A program made the position numbers and the translations under genes. Under the pieces are notes generated by a model. That model was given only the letters and a program-made list of their open reading frames with translations. It had not been told where the DNA came from and ran no database searches. From Nematostella vectensis (taxonomy: Eukaryota > Cnidaria > Anthozoa > Actiniaria > Edwardsiidae), in assembly GCF_932526225.1 (NCBI RefSeq), contig NC_064048.1, positions 9,200,515-9,264,514 of the forward strand: 64,000 bases of DNA, in the 5' to 3' direction. Shown here one piece after another: positions 1-10,305 of this stretch (its first letter is position 1; each line of letters begins with the position of its first letter).

Positions 1-390
1 GCTACGGTTCTGATGATGATGGTGGTGATGATGATGATGGCAGTATGTTGATTATATTGATTTTAAGGATTATGATGATGAAATAGAGAAGATAATGATA
101 ATGGTGATTACATTGATTATAATGATTATGATGATGAAATAGAGATAATGGTTATCGTGATTACATTGATTTGAATGATTTAGATGAGATAGGAGAAGAT
201 AATGATAGTGGTGATTACATTGATTATAATGATTATGATGATGAAATAGAGAAGATAAAGATAATTGTGATTACATTGATTAAAATGATTTAGATGAGAT
301 AGTATAAGATAATGATAGTGGTGATTACATTGATTATAATGATTACGATGAAATAGAGAAGATGATGACAAGGATAATGATAAGATGAAC
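1..390. repeat. Degenerate ~55-bp minisatellite
   Basis: About seven imperfect units rich in GATGATGAAATAGAGAAGAT and GATTACATTGATTATAATGA, at roughly 53-57 bp spacing. They lie in the intron just upstream of the first transglutaminase exon in the window. No coding signal is seen here. Confidence 0.85.
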
Positions 391-414
391 CTTATCAAAA
401 TACACTTTTCCCAG

Positions 415-3400
415 GGACTCGCCCAGACCAAAGCAAAGGCACTTTGCTGCGACTGAGGGACAGCACCGAGACAGCTCCGTGGTCATGGGGTATGCAAATC
501 ACACGCGTGGACGGTGACCGAGTGAGCATGCAAGTAACATCGCCAGCGGATGCTGCAATAGGGAGATATGAGCTTCTGGTGGAGACAGAACTGAAAGACC
601 CAAAACCAGATGGCGAGCTGAAGCGCAAAAAGTTTAAAGACATCATCGTGCTTTTCAATGCTTGGTGCAAAGGTATGTAGTATTACTATTACATGAAAAT
701 CGCCAAATAATATCTTCACAAACCATCGTTTACGGCATTTATTTTTTATAAAAACGACGATAACAAGAGATCTTTAGCTGACGGGTAAAAAAAGATGTGG
801 GCAAAAATCCTTTTTCCTTTTTGAATTTTATTTATGCCTGTTTCACCAGAGATGTACAGCAGCCTGCTCACAAGGCCTTACGTAACTGGCTAGATCACCT
901 CATTATGTTCTATTGTATTGCCGTTCTACTGTTTTATCCCATTAGTTATTTGTCTGTGGTGCATCAATCCAATAGTCAGTCTGTGGTGCATAAATCCAAT
1001 GATTGATGCACCACTGAGAGCTGCTTCACGACCCTGTTTCACACCATCTATATATTTTAAGTTTTCTTGTCTGGCAGATGATGCCGTCTACATGGAGGAT
1101 CAGTCTCACAGAGAGGAGTATGTCCTAAACGACTACGGCCGCATTTGGGTTGGACATTGGTCGAATTCACGACCTTGGAAATTCGGACAAGTAAGAGGAT
1201 TTTCTCTCGTTTTTTCGTAATGTGGTATAGACATTGCATGCAAAACCTTGATATTTCGGACAAGTAAGAGAGGATTTTCACTCGTTTTATCATATTGTGG
1301 TATAGACATTGCAGAGGAACCTTGATATTTTGGACAGGTTAGAGTGCCTTTTCACTTGTTTTATCATATTGTGGTATAGACATTGCAGAAGAACCTTGAT
1401 ATTTCAGACAAGTAAGAGAGGATTTTCACCCGTTTTATCATAATGTGGTATAGACATTGCTTGAAAAACCTTGATATTTCGAACAAGAAAGAGAGGATTT
1501 TCAACCGTTTTACCATAATGTGGTATAGACTTGTATGAAGAACCTTTGATATTTCGGACAGGTTAGAGTGCCTTTTCACTAGTTTTATCATAATGTCGTG
1601 TAGACTTGCATGAAGAATCTTGATATTTCGAACAAGTAAGAGAGGATTTTCGACCGTTTTATCATAATGTGGTTTAGACATTGCATGAAGAACCTTGATA
1701 TTTCGGACAAGTAAGAGAGGATTTTCACCCGTTTTATCATAATGTGGTATAGACATTGCATGAAAAACCTTGATATTTCGAACAAGAAAGAGAGGATTTT
1801 CAACTGTTTTACCATAATGTGGTATAGACTTGTATGAAGAACCTTTGATATTTCGGACAGGTTAGAGTGCCTTATCACTAGTTTTATCATAATGTGGTTT
1901 ATACATTGCATGAAGAATCTTGTTCTTTCGGACTGGTGTCGACAGACATTTCATTCAAGACCTTGGTAACACGACCACTCCTCGTACATAACAAGGCCCC
2001 GGGCTGGTTATTTTGGGTAAGCCCCTATTTTCTCCTATCGGATTTGCTAAAATACAAGCAAAAATATACGTTCTGACACCCAGGGGGCGGTGTTTTGGCC
2101 CGTTTAGGAGCTTTGAATGGCCATCGTAGCATGCTTGTAGGGTGGATATTGAAATTCATTGTGATTAAAACTGATTTTTAAGGCTGTTTTTCAATAGTAC
2201 GCAAGCGTAAGCTCAACACAAGTGAGAATTGGTCAAACACAAACGCAAGAAAATCAAGTAGTTGCATTCTCTTGCGCTTACGTTCCAGTGAGAATCGGAA
2301 AATTACGTGCGCTGCGCACATCTCATTTGCATAGAGTTTCATTGCCTACAGCGTCACGCGTCACGCGTCACGCAAGTCGGACGGACGAGCTTTAATTTAT
2401 TTTCATTGCTGTCACTTTTTTTGTTTTTTAGTTTGAAGCTGTGTCACTTGAAACCGCGCTTAAACTGCTTGACAATTTGAATGGTGACGCTCGCCGCATT
2501 CCAAAGGAAGTTTGCAGAAGAGTGTCACAGATGGTGAGTTCCTTGAGTTATATTAGAGCTAAGTTTTCCCCCAAATCACTTTAAATGGCGTCACGTCATC
2601 CTAATTACCCCCAGGAATCCCAGGTACCTCTGTTAAGCGTCCACTTTCAAAAGTCCTGAAATATTGGCCACTATTCTATACCTTGATGGCCACCGCCATC
2701 AGCTGAAAATAGCTTTGTTACTATTTTCACTTCTAAAGACAAATTTTGTGATGAAATTTCGAAATATCCATCTAAAACAAAATTAAACACCTTCCTTTAC
2801 CAAATTCAATCGAGAATAGAATATTTTAGCTTCCCCGAATCAGCCTATAGAGGGGGATGTTTTCACATACTAAGTATTTCTCTTTTTCTCTATCGACACA
2901 CGGAAATTTTCATGTTTAGGTGAACAGTAACGACGAGGACGGAGGCATTCTGGAAGGGAGATGGGCTGAAGAATACCCAGATGGCACATTTCCCTGGACA
3001 TGGACAGGGAGTGTAAAAATCTTGGAAGAATATGCGCGAAAAAATTCCACAGTTAAATACGGGCAGTGCTGGGTCTTCTCGGGTGTTGTTACCACGTGTG
3101 AGTAAAGCGCCATAGTCCAGACGAGCGGGCGTTTTATTCATGCGCCTGGAATTTTTACTTGACACAGATACTAAAATATGTTCGAGCATAGCTTAGATAA
3201 TAGCGTCGTGTCTCATTCTACAGTAGGTCGAGCGCTTGGTAATACCCCCTCTCCCCCTGATGAATGGGTAGCCTGTGTTATGCACTAATATCAATGTTTC
3301 ATTTCTCTGTAGTGAGTCGAGCGCTTGGTAATACCCCCTCTCCCCCTGATGAATGGGCAGCCTGTGTTATGCACTAATATCAATGTTTCATTTTTATGTA

Positions 3401-6400
3401 GTGAGTCGCGCGCTTGGTATTCCAACTCGCAGCGTCACGAACTTCGATTCTGCTCACGATACGGATGGTAGTCTGACTATCGATACTCACTTTGATGAGG
3501 AGGGTGAACCAATAGCTCTCCTGAACAGTGATTCAAACTGGTTTGTGTTTTAATTCCCCTTCAGACGTGGGTTACAAAGGTGTTGTCAAGAGATCAACCA
3601 TCTGATCCCTCACGGTCTTCCCGGTGACGCGTGTTCCATCTGATCCCTCGCGGTCTTCCCTATGACGCGTGTTTCCACAACTCTTTTCCAAAATTTCCGT
3701 CCCTGAATACACAATGGGGTGCGCGCGCATCCACGTGGCGGCCAAACCGTGTGCCATTTTTCATTAAGGAATCTTAAAATACTATGATTTTTCCGTATGA
3801 ACCTACGACGGCGCACCCCTCTCAGCCAATCCTGGATACACAACATAAAAACATAAAAACATGAACATAAGCGTCTGCAATAGCGAGGTTTTCCAAAAGT
3901 CTATTTCCGCAGCTCTTGTGAGACGACTTACTGGACAATTTCTAAAGCCTTAAAAAAATTGAAATGATATCCAGGTGGGGCTATGTTGATCAGTGCATTT
4001 AACTTTGTTTATAGGAATTATCATGTGTGGAACGAGTCGTACTTTTCGAGACCTGACTTACCGGCCGCTGAATTTAGTGGATGGCAGGCTTACGATGCCA
4101 CCCCACAGGAGCGCAGTGATGGTAAGTAAATCACTCTTCTTCTCCCTATGCGTTCCTTTAGTGTTCGGGGTTCTACTTGTACTTGAACTTCAGAAGGCCA
4201 ATCACGCCGCCGTTTGATGCTCCCGCTCAAGCGAGTAACCAAGAAATTTCCTAACAAATATTGTCAATAACATATTACACTTCATTCGTAGATTGTTATT
4301 TTGAAGTTTCATTGCGAATAAACCGCTGCATTTCAATGATAAACAATAACAAAGAAGGGGGTGATCGACATTCTTTAATCCTCCTGCCGGAATGTAATTC
4401 AATCTACAGTAAAAGCGTTTCAAATGTTATATCTCTAAAGCATAAAATATAACTTAACGGCGATTTTTCCCCACAATGCTTAGTCATTTAGCCTATTTGA
4501 AAAGTGACACGTTGCTCTTTGTATTGATGTGTGTGACAGGGATATTTCGATGTGTGTGACAGGGATATTTCGATGTGTGTGACAGGGATATTTCGATGTG
4601 TGTGACAGGGATATTTCGATGTGTGTGACAGGGATATTTCGATATGTGTGACAGGGATATTTCGATGTGTGTGACAGGGATATTTCGATGTGTGTGACAG
4701 GGATATTTCGATGTGTATGACAGGGATATTTCGATATGTGTGACAGGGATATTTCGATGTGTGTGACAGGGATATTTCGATGTGTGTGACAGGGATATTT
4801 CGATGTGTGTGACAGGGATATTTCGATGTGTGTGACAGGGATATTTCGATGTGTGTGACAGGGATATTTCGATGTGTGTGACAGGGATATTTCGATATGT
4901 GTGACAGGGATATTTCGATGTGTGTGACAGGGATATTTCGATGTGTGTGACAGGGATATTTCGATGTGTGTGACAGGGATATTTCGATATGTGTGACAGA
5001 GATATTTCGATGTGTGTGACAGGGATATTTCGATGTGTGTGACAGGGATATTTCGATGTGTGTGACAGGGATATTTCGATGTGTGTGACAGGGATATTTC
5101 GATGTGTGTGACAGGGATATTTTGATGTGTGTGACAGGGATATTTCGATGCGGTCCTTGTCCCCTAACTGCTGTCAAGAACGGTGACGTGCACATACCGC
5201 ACGATACAGGTTTTGTATTTGCGGAGGTGAATGGAGACAGATGTTATTGGATGGTATATGAAAATGGCCACAAGGAATTAATAAATGTCCAAAAAGAGGT
5301 TTTCGGCACGAACATCAGCACGAAGGCAGTTGGTAGCAACGAGAGGGAGGACATTACTGAGCTCTACAAGCACAAAGAGGGTAAGGGGGTTAGAGGGTGC
5401 TGAAACTCCCAGAAAAAAAATAATGATAATTCAAGGCCAGCTACGGGTATGTTGTAGTATATATTTTACGGTATCGCTCTTATATGTTATAACACTGCAA
5501 TGTTATGCGTTATAGCATTTTTTGAAATGCTATGACACATTATATATTTTAAAATAAACAAATTATGTTTATCCTAACCCTATTCAGACCGGGTTTTTTG
5601 GGGCTTCCTCTGACCAGGTCGGGGGGGGGGGGGGGGGGGTGGTGCTCTTTCGGACCCCCATCCGCAATTTTTGAACCATTGGAGCTATTATCTATTATGA
5701 CCCAAGTAAGTTATCATAATCAGTTTGTATTAAAAATGCGACCGATATTCTTCAAAATTGCCAGTGAACAGAAGTGAACAGAAACGGGCAATATTTCTGG
5801 ATTTTTTTTTATATGTATTTCTGTATGTCATTTTTTTGATAATCTTGCAGTAGACATATATTATTAGTGACACTGTTTCTATGACAACAATATATGACAC
5901 CTGTGACGTCATTGATTGGCATGGTACCCTTAATATAGCATAAGTTTGCGAATGGACTCTTAATTAAAGTAATAATTTAAAAGGATTTTGCCAAATTTAG
6001 TTGTTAGTTTAAAAAACAGTGTTTTTTTAGCTAATTCTGTGACATCAGCATACGCCATCTTGGATCCGCAATCTTGGATTTAATGAAAGTTATTTATTTT
6101 AATCAATAAAAACTGGATGGCAAAATCTGAAGCTTTTTGACAATATTTAATATTCGTTTTAAGTTGTATTAATGATTTCAGGTGGATATGAATGTTCTTT
6201 TTTTGCTATTTTTACAAGCACTATTTCGAGATGGTCAAAAATTGACAAAAAAAACACCACCCCTCCCCCTGAAATAGAGATGTAATTTTTTTTTGTGTTT
6301 TTGCAAAACTTTGTATAGAATGGTTGATATGACATGGAATTACGTTGAGGCGTTTTGCCTTATTTTCATGTCTCAAAACTTGGTTGCTATGGTTACCAGG

Positions 6401-7683
6401 GTACACACATCAAATTTTTGTTTACAACAAACTTCTCCCGGATAAATTTTAGGAAAAGTCATCAAATTTCAATGCTCTAGCCCTACTAGTTCAAAAGTTA
6501 TTACAGATCAAAGGTGCTGGGGGCCTCAAAAGCTTCCCCCCCCCGGTCTGAATAGGGTTAAAACATCGCCATTATTTTCCTTTTGCATAAAACACTTTTA
6601 TCTTGCCGGCCAAGTAGATCCAAAAAGCCCTAATAGTCGAAATACTGTTTTGTGTTTCAATAACCGCAGGGAGCCCAGAAGAGCGCAAAGCCGTTGAACG
6701 CGCCTTGAGGGCGCGAGGACAACATGATTATCCTTCTATTGTAAAACCCAAAGATGTCACCTTTAGCTATGAAGTGCAAAGTGATGTTGTTATTGGCAGT
6801 GACTTCTATGTCATAGTCAAAGCTAATAACAAGGGCAGTGAGAAACGATCTGTGGATATCTCCATAACGGTCAAGTCGGCAATGTACACGGGAAGAAATA
6901 CGCATGACGTCGCCAAGCTCCTCCGTCAGCGCGTAGAGCTGGAGCCTAACCATCGTAAGGAAACGTTTGTTGATGCTCTCAAAATCTCCTTATATGGGCA
7001 GATGTATTACCTTATTAGAAGGGGCCTTACAACAGGTAACCCAGGCTCTATCAATAAGTAATTTGAACCGACCGGCTCATTGAACGTTGACAGAGAGAAC
7101 ATAAGGAACCGGTCGGTTCAAAATACTCATTGACAGAGCCTGGGCTACCTGTGGTCTTTCGCAACGACGACAGCGACGGCAAAAACAACATGTCACAAAA
7201 TACAACAATCTTAAACAAGTTTCAATAAAATAAGCTCTATAGTTTTAAAGAAGAATGATCAGCCGAGAACCCTATTACTACCATAGCGAACAATGAATAT
7301 CTATAACTCTTTATAGCCTACATGCCGGATAAAGAAATCCAACTGATTGTAAAGGCCCAGGACTACGTCACGCAAGATCGGATGCTAGATGACGAGTTCT
7401 TGATCTACTTCCACAGCGAAGTCCATCCCCCAAGTAACGATAGCGCTGACGCTAGTTCTACTTCTTATGCGCGTGGGCATATGGAGACAGTTGTTCTGAC
7501 AATGCCGGAACTGCAACAAAAGGTATCATAACACAGGGAGCGTGTCCCCCAGCGGAGGCGTGGCCGTGCCTCACAATATTTTCTTAATGTCTCTTTATTG
7601 TGCCCCCCCCCCCCCCCCCTCCCAACAAAAATCTTTCGTGGCCTGCTACGGCTCTGTATTATTATAATTATAATTATATTATA

Positions 7684-7749
<66 letters not shown>

Positions 7750-8474
7750 GTTATTATTATTATTGTTATTATTATTGTTATTATTATTTTTAGCAGAATG
7801 AAGTGTATCATAAGGTGGATGAAGATTTCGAAGTGGAGTTCTTCTTCGTCAATCCCTTACCCATTCCGCTGACCGGCATCTGTTTCCAATTGGACTGCAA
7901 AGACCTTACACCAGGCGAGCTGACCAGGAAACTCGAGTAAGCACGTGATCTAACGCCATACCTACCACATTCTTTATTCTTAGTACAGAGTACAGCCAAA
8001 TTCGTTGTTGCGCGACCTCGACCTCGACAATTTTCTTGTCTCGTTTAGGAATAGCGCGTTGTCTGACACACGCGGTTTCTCTGGTTTTGATTGTTTGGTT
8101 TGATTGAATGCGCGCTATTCCCAAGCGAAGAAAGGAATTCCGGGAGATCGCACAACTACGAATTTGGCTAGTACAAACAGCGTCGGTCGTTTTTCCATTC
8201 GCTGCAGCAGCGGATCTGGGGGGGGGGGGTGAGGGTTTAGGGATCTTAACCTCCCCCCCCCTTGTGCTACCAGAAAGCCAGATGGTATATTGACTAATGT
8301 GAGCGCTTTTTTGTGACATATTCCAGATCTCCTGTTCAGCCCAACGAGAAAGCCTCAATTCTCGTTACCTTCAAGAGCATCAAAAAAGGAACGAAGGAAG
8401 TAGACGTTACCGTCACAACCGATCAAATTTCGGAATTCGATAAATTATTCTATCAATTCATAAGGTCTTCTTAG
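415..8474 (+). CDS. Transglutaminase, 5' partial (11 exons)
   Basis: Protein-glutamine gamma-glutamyltransferase, which cross-links Gln and Lys side chains with Ca2+. Exons: 415-672, 1078-1190, 2432-2533, 2920-3097, 3402-3540, 4015-4121, 5138-5380, 6670-7035, 7317-7522, 7797-7936, 8327-8474 (stop TAG). All have AG/GT borders and phases join without a break, giving about 666 residues against roughly 690 in animal family members, so only the start is missing to the left. Seen: the N-domain end LFNAWCK and [15 protein letters not shown]; catalytic Cys in YGQCWVF (exon 4), then LGIPTR and NFDSAHD; His in NYHVWNES (exon 6); Asp in AYDATPQ; then FVFAEVNGD and [10 protein letters not shown]; two C-terminal beta-barrel domains from exon 8 on. 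The full triad suggests an active enzyme. I see no signal peptide because the N-terminus is absent. Introns 2, 4 and 6 hold arrays built from its own splice sites. Confidence 0.95.
1170..1935 (+). repeat. Splice-donor minisatellite, ~75 bp x ~10.5
   Basis: The array begins inside transglutaminase exon 2. Each unit carries a version of ATTTCGGACAAGTAAGAG, the exon 2 end plus its donor, followed by about 55 bp of intron (GATTTTC, GTTTTATCATAATGTGGTA, AGACATTGCATGAAGAA). Several units keep GTAAGAG; others have GAAAGAG (GT lost) or GGTTAGAG. Variants recur about every 300 bp, so it looks like a four-unit higher-order repeat. Confidence 0.9.
2185..2325. repeat. Dispersed repeat, second copy near 58.63-58.77 kb
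   Basis: Segments such as CGTTCCAGTGAGAATCGGAA and the AAGCG/CGCTT-rich stretch around them recur in reverse orientation at 58625-58770. The ends are themselves partly inverted (ACGCAAGCGTAAG / CTTGCGCTTACG), as in small foldback elements. It lies in transglutaminase intron 2. Confidence 0.6.
3221..3420 (+). repeat. 89-bp tandem duplication spanning an acceptor
   Basis: Three AG acceptors at 3222-3223, 3311-3312 and 3400-3401 are spaced 89 bp apart. Each is followed by a version of the exon 5 start, GTCGAGCGCTTGGTA. The last (GTCGCGCGCTTGGTATT) is the one in frame. The upstream copies diverge after GCTTGGTAAT and do not continue into coding sequence. Confidence 0.9.
3690..3838. mobile_element. 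Short MITE-like repeat (CCAATCCTGG end family)
   Basis: Shares TTAAGGAATCTT, the following ATGATTTTTCC-like run and a CAGCCAATCCTGG right end with the element at 27823-27983. It lacks a clear left terminus, so it is a decayed copy in transglutaminase intron 5. Confidence 0.6.
4190..4385. repeat. Dispersed repeat, second copy at 57033-57200
   Basis: GAAGGCC(A/G)ATCACGCCGCC, TTGTTATTTTGAAGTTT and TTGATCGACATTCTTTAA-like blocks occur in the same order in both copies. It lies in transglutaminase intron 6 and is probably a non-autonomous element of unknown class. Confidence 0.65.
4526..5150 (+). repeat. Splice-acceptor minisatellite, 23 bp x ~27
   Basis: The unit is GATGTGTGTGACAGGGATAT plus TTC, nearly invariant over 625 bp with only a few single-base variants. 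The last unit supplies the real acceptor of transglutaminase exon 7 (ACAG, exon from 5138) and its first codons (GGATATTTCGATG). Every other unit therefore carries the same ACAG acceptor and exon start. Confidence 0.95.
5575..6560. mobile_element. 986-bp element with TAACCCTATTCAGACC inverted ends
   Basis: The left end TAACCCTATTCAGACCGGG at 5575 is matched by its reverse complement ending at 6560 (CCCGGTCTGAATAGGGTTA). Long G and C runs sit just inside the ends. No transposase is seen, so it is non-autonomous. It lies in transglutaminase intron 7. A fragment of the same family is at 24400-24491. Confidence 0.75.
7033..7154. mobile_element. Foldback element whose end supplies an exon donor
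   Basis: Inverted ends of about 43 bp: CAGGTAACCCAGGCTCTATC on the left and, reverse-complemented from the right, CAGGTAGCCCAGGCTCTGTC. Both arms continue through TTTGAACCGACCGG. The transglutaminase exon 8 donor (CAG/GTAACC at 7036) lies in the left arm, and the phase fits exon 9. Confidence 0.8.
7540..7792. repeat. C-rich dispersed repeat plus (ATT)n microsatellite
   Basis: 7540-7655 carries GGCGTGGCCGTGCC, a C run and GGCCTGCTACGGCTCTG, and resembles 11757-11892 and 52262-52432. It is followed by about 110 bp of ATT units up to the acceptor of transglutaminase exon 10 at 7796. Confidence 0.7.
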
Positions 8475-10305
8475 CTCAAACAATACTTTAATTGTAACAA
8501 ATGGCACAAATAACATATAATCTGGGTTTTCAAATTTAGCTATCGCCTCGTAGATTCGCATACAAAGTCACACAATAACACGACTAACAATTCTTAGAAC
8601 GGCAAAGTTTAGACCAACACGTAAAATATGCACGGGCAAGCAAAATAGTACAAAGCTCGATCTCATTAGTGTGTCAATAATAGTCGAAATCCTAAGAAGG
8701 CGGAAAATGCTTTACAGCGATTTTCAATAAACTTCGAACTGGCAAACTGGTTAGGTTTCCAAACAACATTTGCTGCTTTTTGATTGGTTAGTGCCTTACA
8801 TCAAGAGGCGCTAGAAGCCAATAAAAACTCTTCAAAGAGTGTGAATGACAGAGGCTATAATGTGATTGGACATTGTCCGTGAGAGCTCGCAGAATATTGT
8901 AACCGTTAGTAATCTTTTACATTCCAGTGTTCATCATGTGATAGATCGATAAATCTATCACTTTATTTAAGTAGTTCATAGCTGACAGCAAGAAGATACC
9001 AAGAGTTTTTAAAAATTGGATATCACAATGTTTTATACTGAGCACCTTGTGCAGTTGTTGTCGTTTTGCCATTCAGTGAAAATAGTTACTTAGCCAAGTT
9101 ACAATGTACACAGTTACCCATGCAATAAAAGATAAAAACCCCACATACGTCTAATTTTCAGTTGAGGCTGAGCATTTTAAGGCTGAATATGTTCTTAACA
9201 ATGTTCTTAAATTTTAGTGTATATAAAAATATAATACCCAATGAATTATTCGGAAGAGAATTACACTAATGATATCTATAGCAATAATAAGGTTGTTACT
9301 ATGAGCACAATTTGATTCTGGATTTTAGAACACATCAGGACTAAAAATAAATTTCTACTATCTATGTGAGCCTCGGCATGTTCTTATCATGTTCTTAAAA
9401 TTTGATGAAATCTCAAGCTGGACGTTCTTATAAAAAAAGGTTCTTATAAAAAAATAGTTTATGTGGTCAAACCCACTTGAATCGATTTCTTGGAAATATC
9501 GAAAAGTTAATTAGAAATTGGCACTCGATTTTCTAAGGAACCGATTCGGTGCTTCTACAGTTTTTCGGAATGTGCAAACTAGAAGATTATATTCGTGACA
9601 GATCAAACGATCGCACTCTTTGAAAAGGCTTCTAAACGGGATTCAATTTGAACGAATATTTTAAAACAATTAGAGGGCTTTAACCTGAAAAGCAAAATAT
9701 GATATAGAAAATACTCTCCCTGCTAAAAACATATAAAATAATTTATGCTTTAGCACATTTCCAATGTTTTTATTTTCCTGTGAAAAAAATGATAAATAAA
9801 AAAGTCACTGTTACTCTTCTTTCCGGCTCGTTGTTTTTTCTGTAGTACCGCTGTGCATGTTACTCTAGGATTAGTTGCTGAAATTTATGGTAGAGGACTT
9901 TAACTCTAACTGTTTTTTGTTACTAGTGTCTGCTTGCTCATACCATGAAATCATCAGACAGGTCAAAGGCGAAAGGTTCAAGTGGGGCTAGATTCCTTGT
10001 AAATTTTCGGCAATTTCAGTTATCCCAATCTACTCAAAAGCTCGAGCTAAACCTGGAGATTTACAAGGCCTGAAGCCTTGCACCGCGGAGACACTGTGTT
10101 TAACAGAGGTCGGATGATAGAAAAATCGAATGAATGCAATGTAATAATAACTATTGTGATTTTGATTAGAGAATAGTCCAAAAGGCGGGTAGTTCGTTTC
10201 GCGTAATGCGTCTAAAGTGTGTGTAGGGATTAATTATTCACTACGAAACACATGCACAGTAGTTCGGTTAGACTCTCCGCTGCAAGTGACTCGGAAGGGT
10301 ACAAA
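8475..10305. other. Spacer between transglutaminase and the Gly/Gln-rich gene
   Basis: This holds the transglutaminase 3' UTR and the upstream region of the next gene. I see no coding sequence. It contains a dispersed repeat (9150-9455) and a short perfect stem, GTGATAGAT / ATCTATCAC, near 8937-8960. Confidence 0.6.
9150..9455. repeat. Dispersed repeat, second copy at 19404-19712
   Basis: Both copies share TTGAGGCTG, TTTTAAGGCTGAATA, GTTCTTAAATTTTAGTGTAT, GAGCACAATTTGATTCTG and GGCTGGACGTTCTTAT-like blocks in order, and end in duplicated GGTTCTTATAAAAAAA. No ORF is seen, so it is likely a non-autonomous element. Confidence 0.75.

Noticed and set aside
4488-5195. 235-residue minus-strand frame of [16 protein letters not shown] repeats
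   Set aside because: It is the reverse strand of the 23-bp acceptor array, whereas the plus strand carries the gene.
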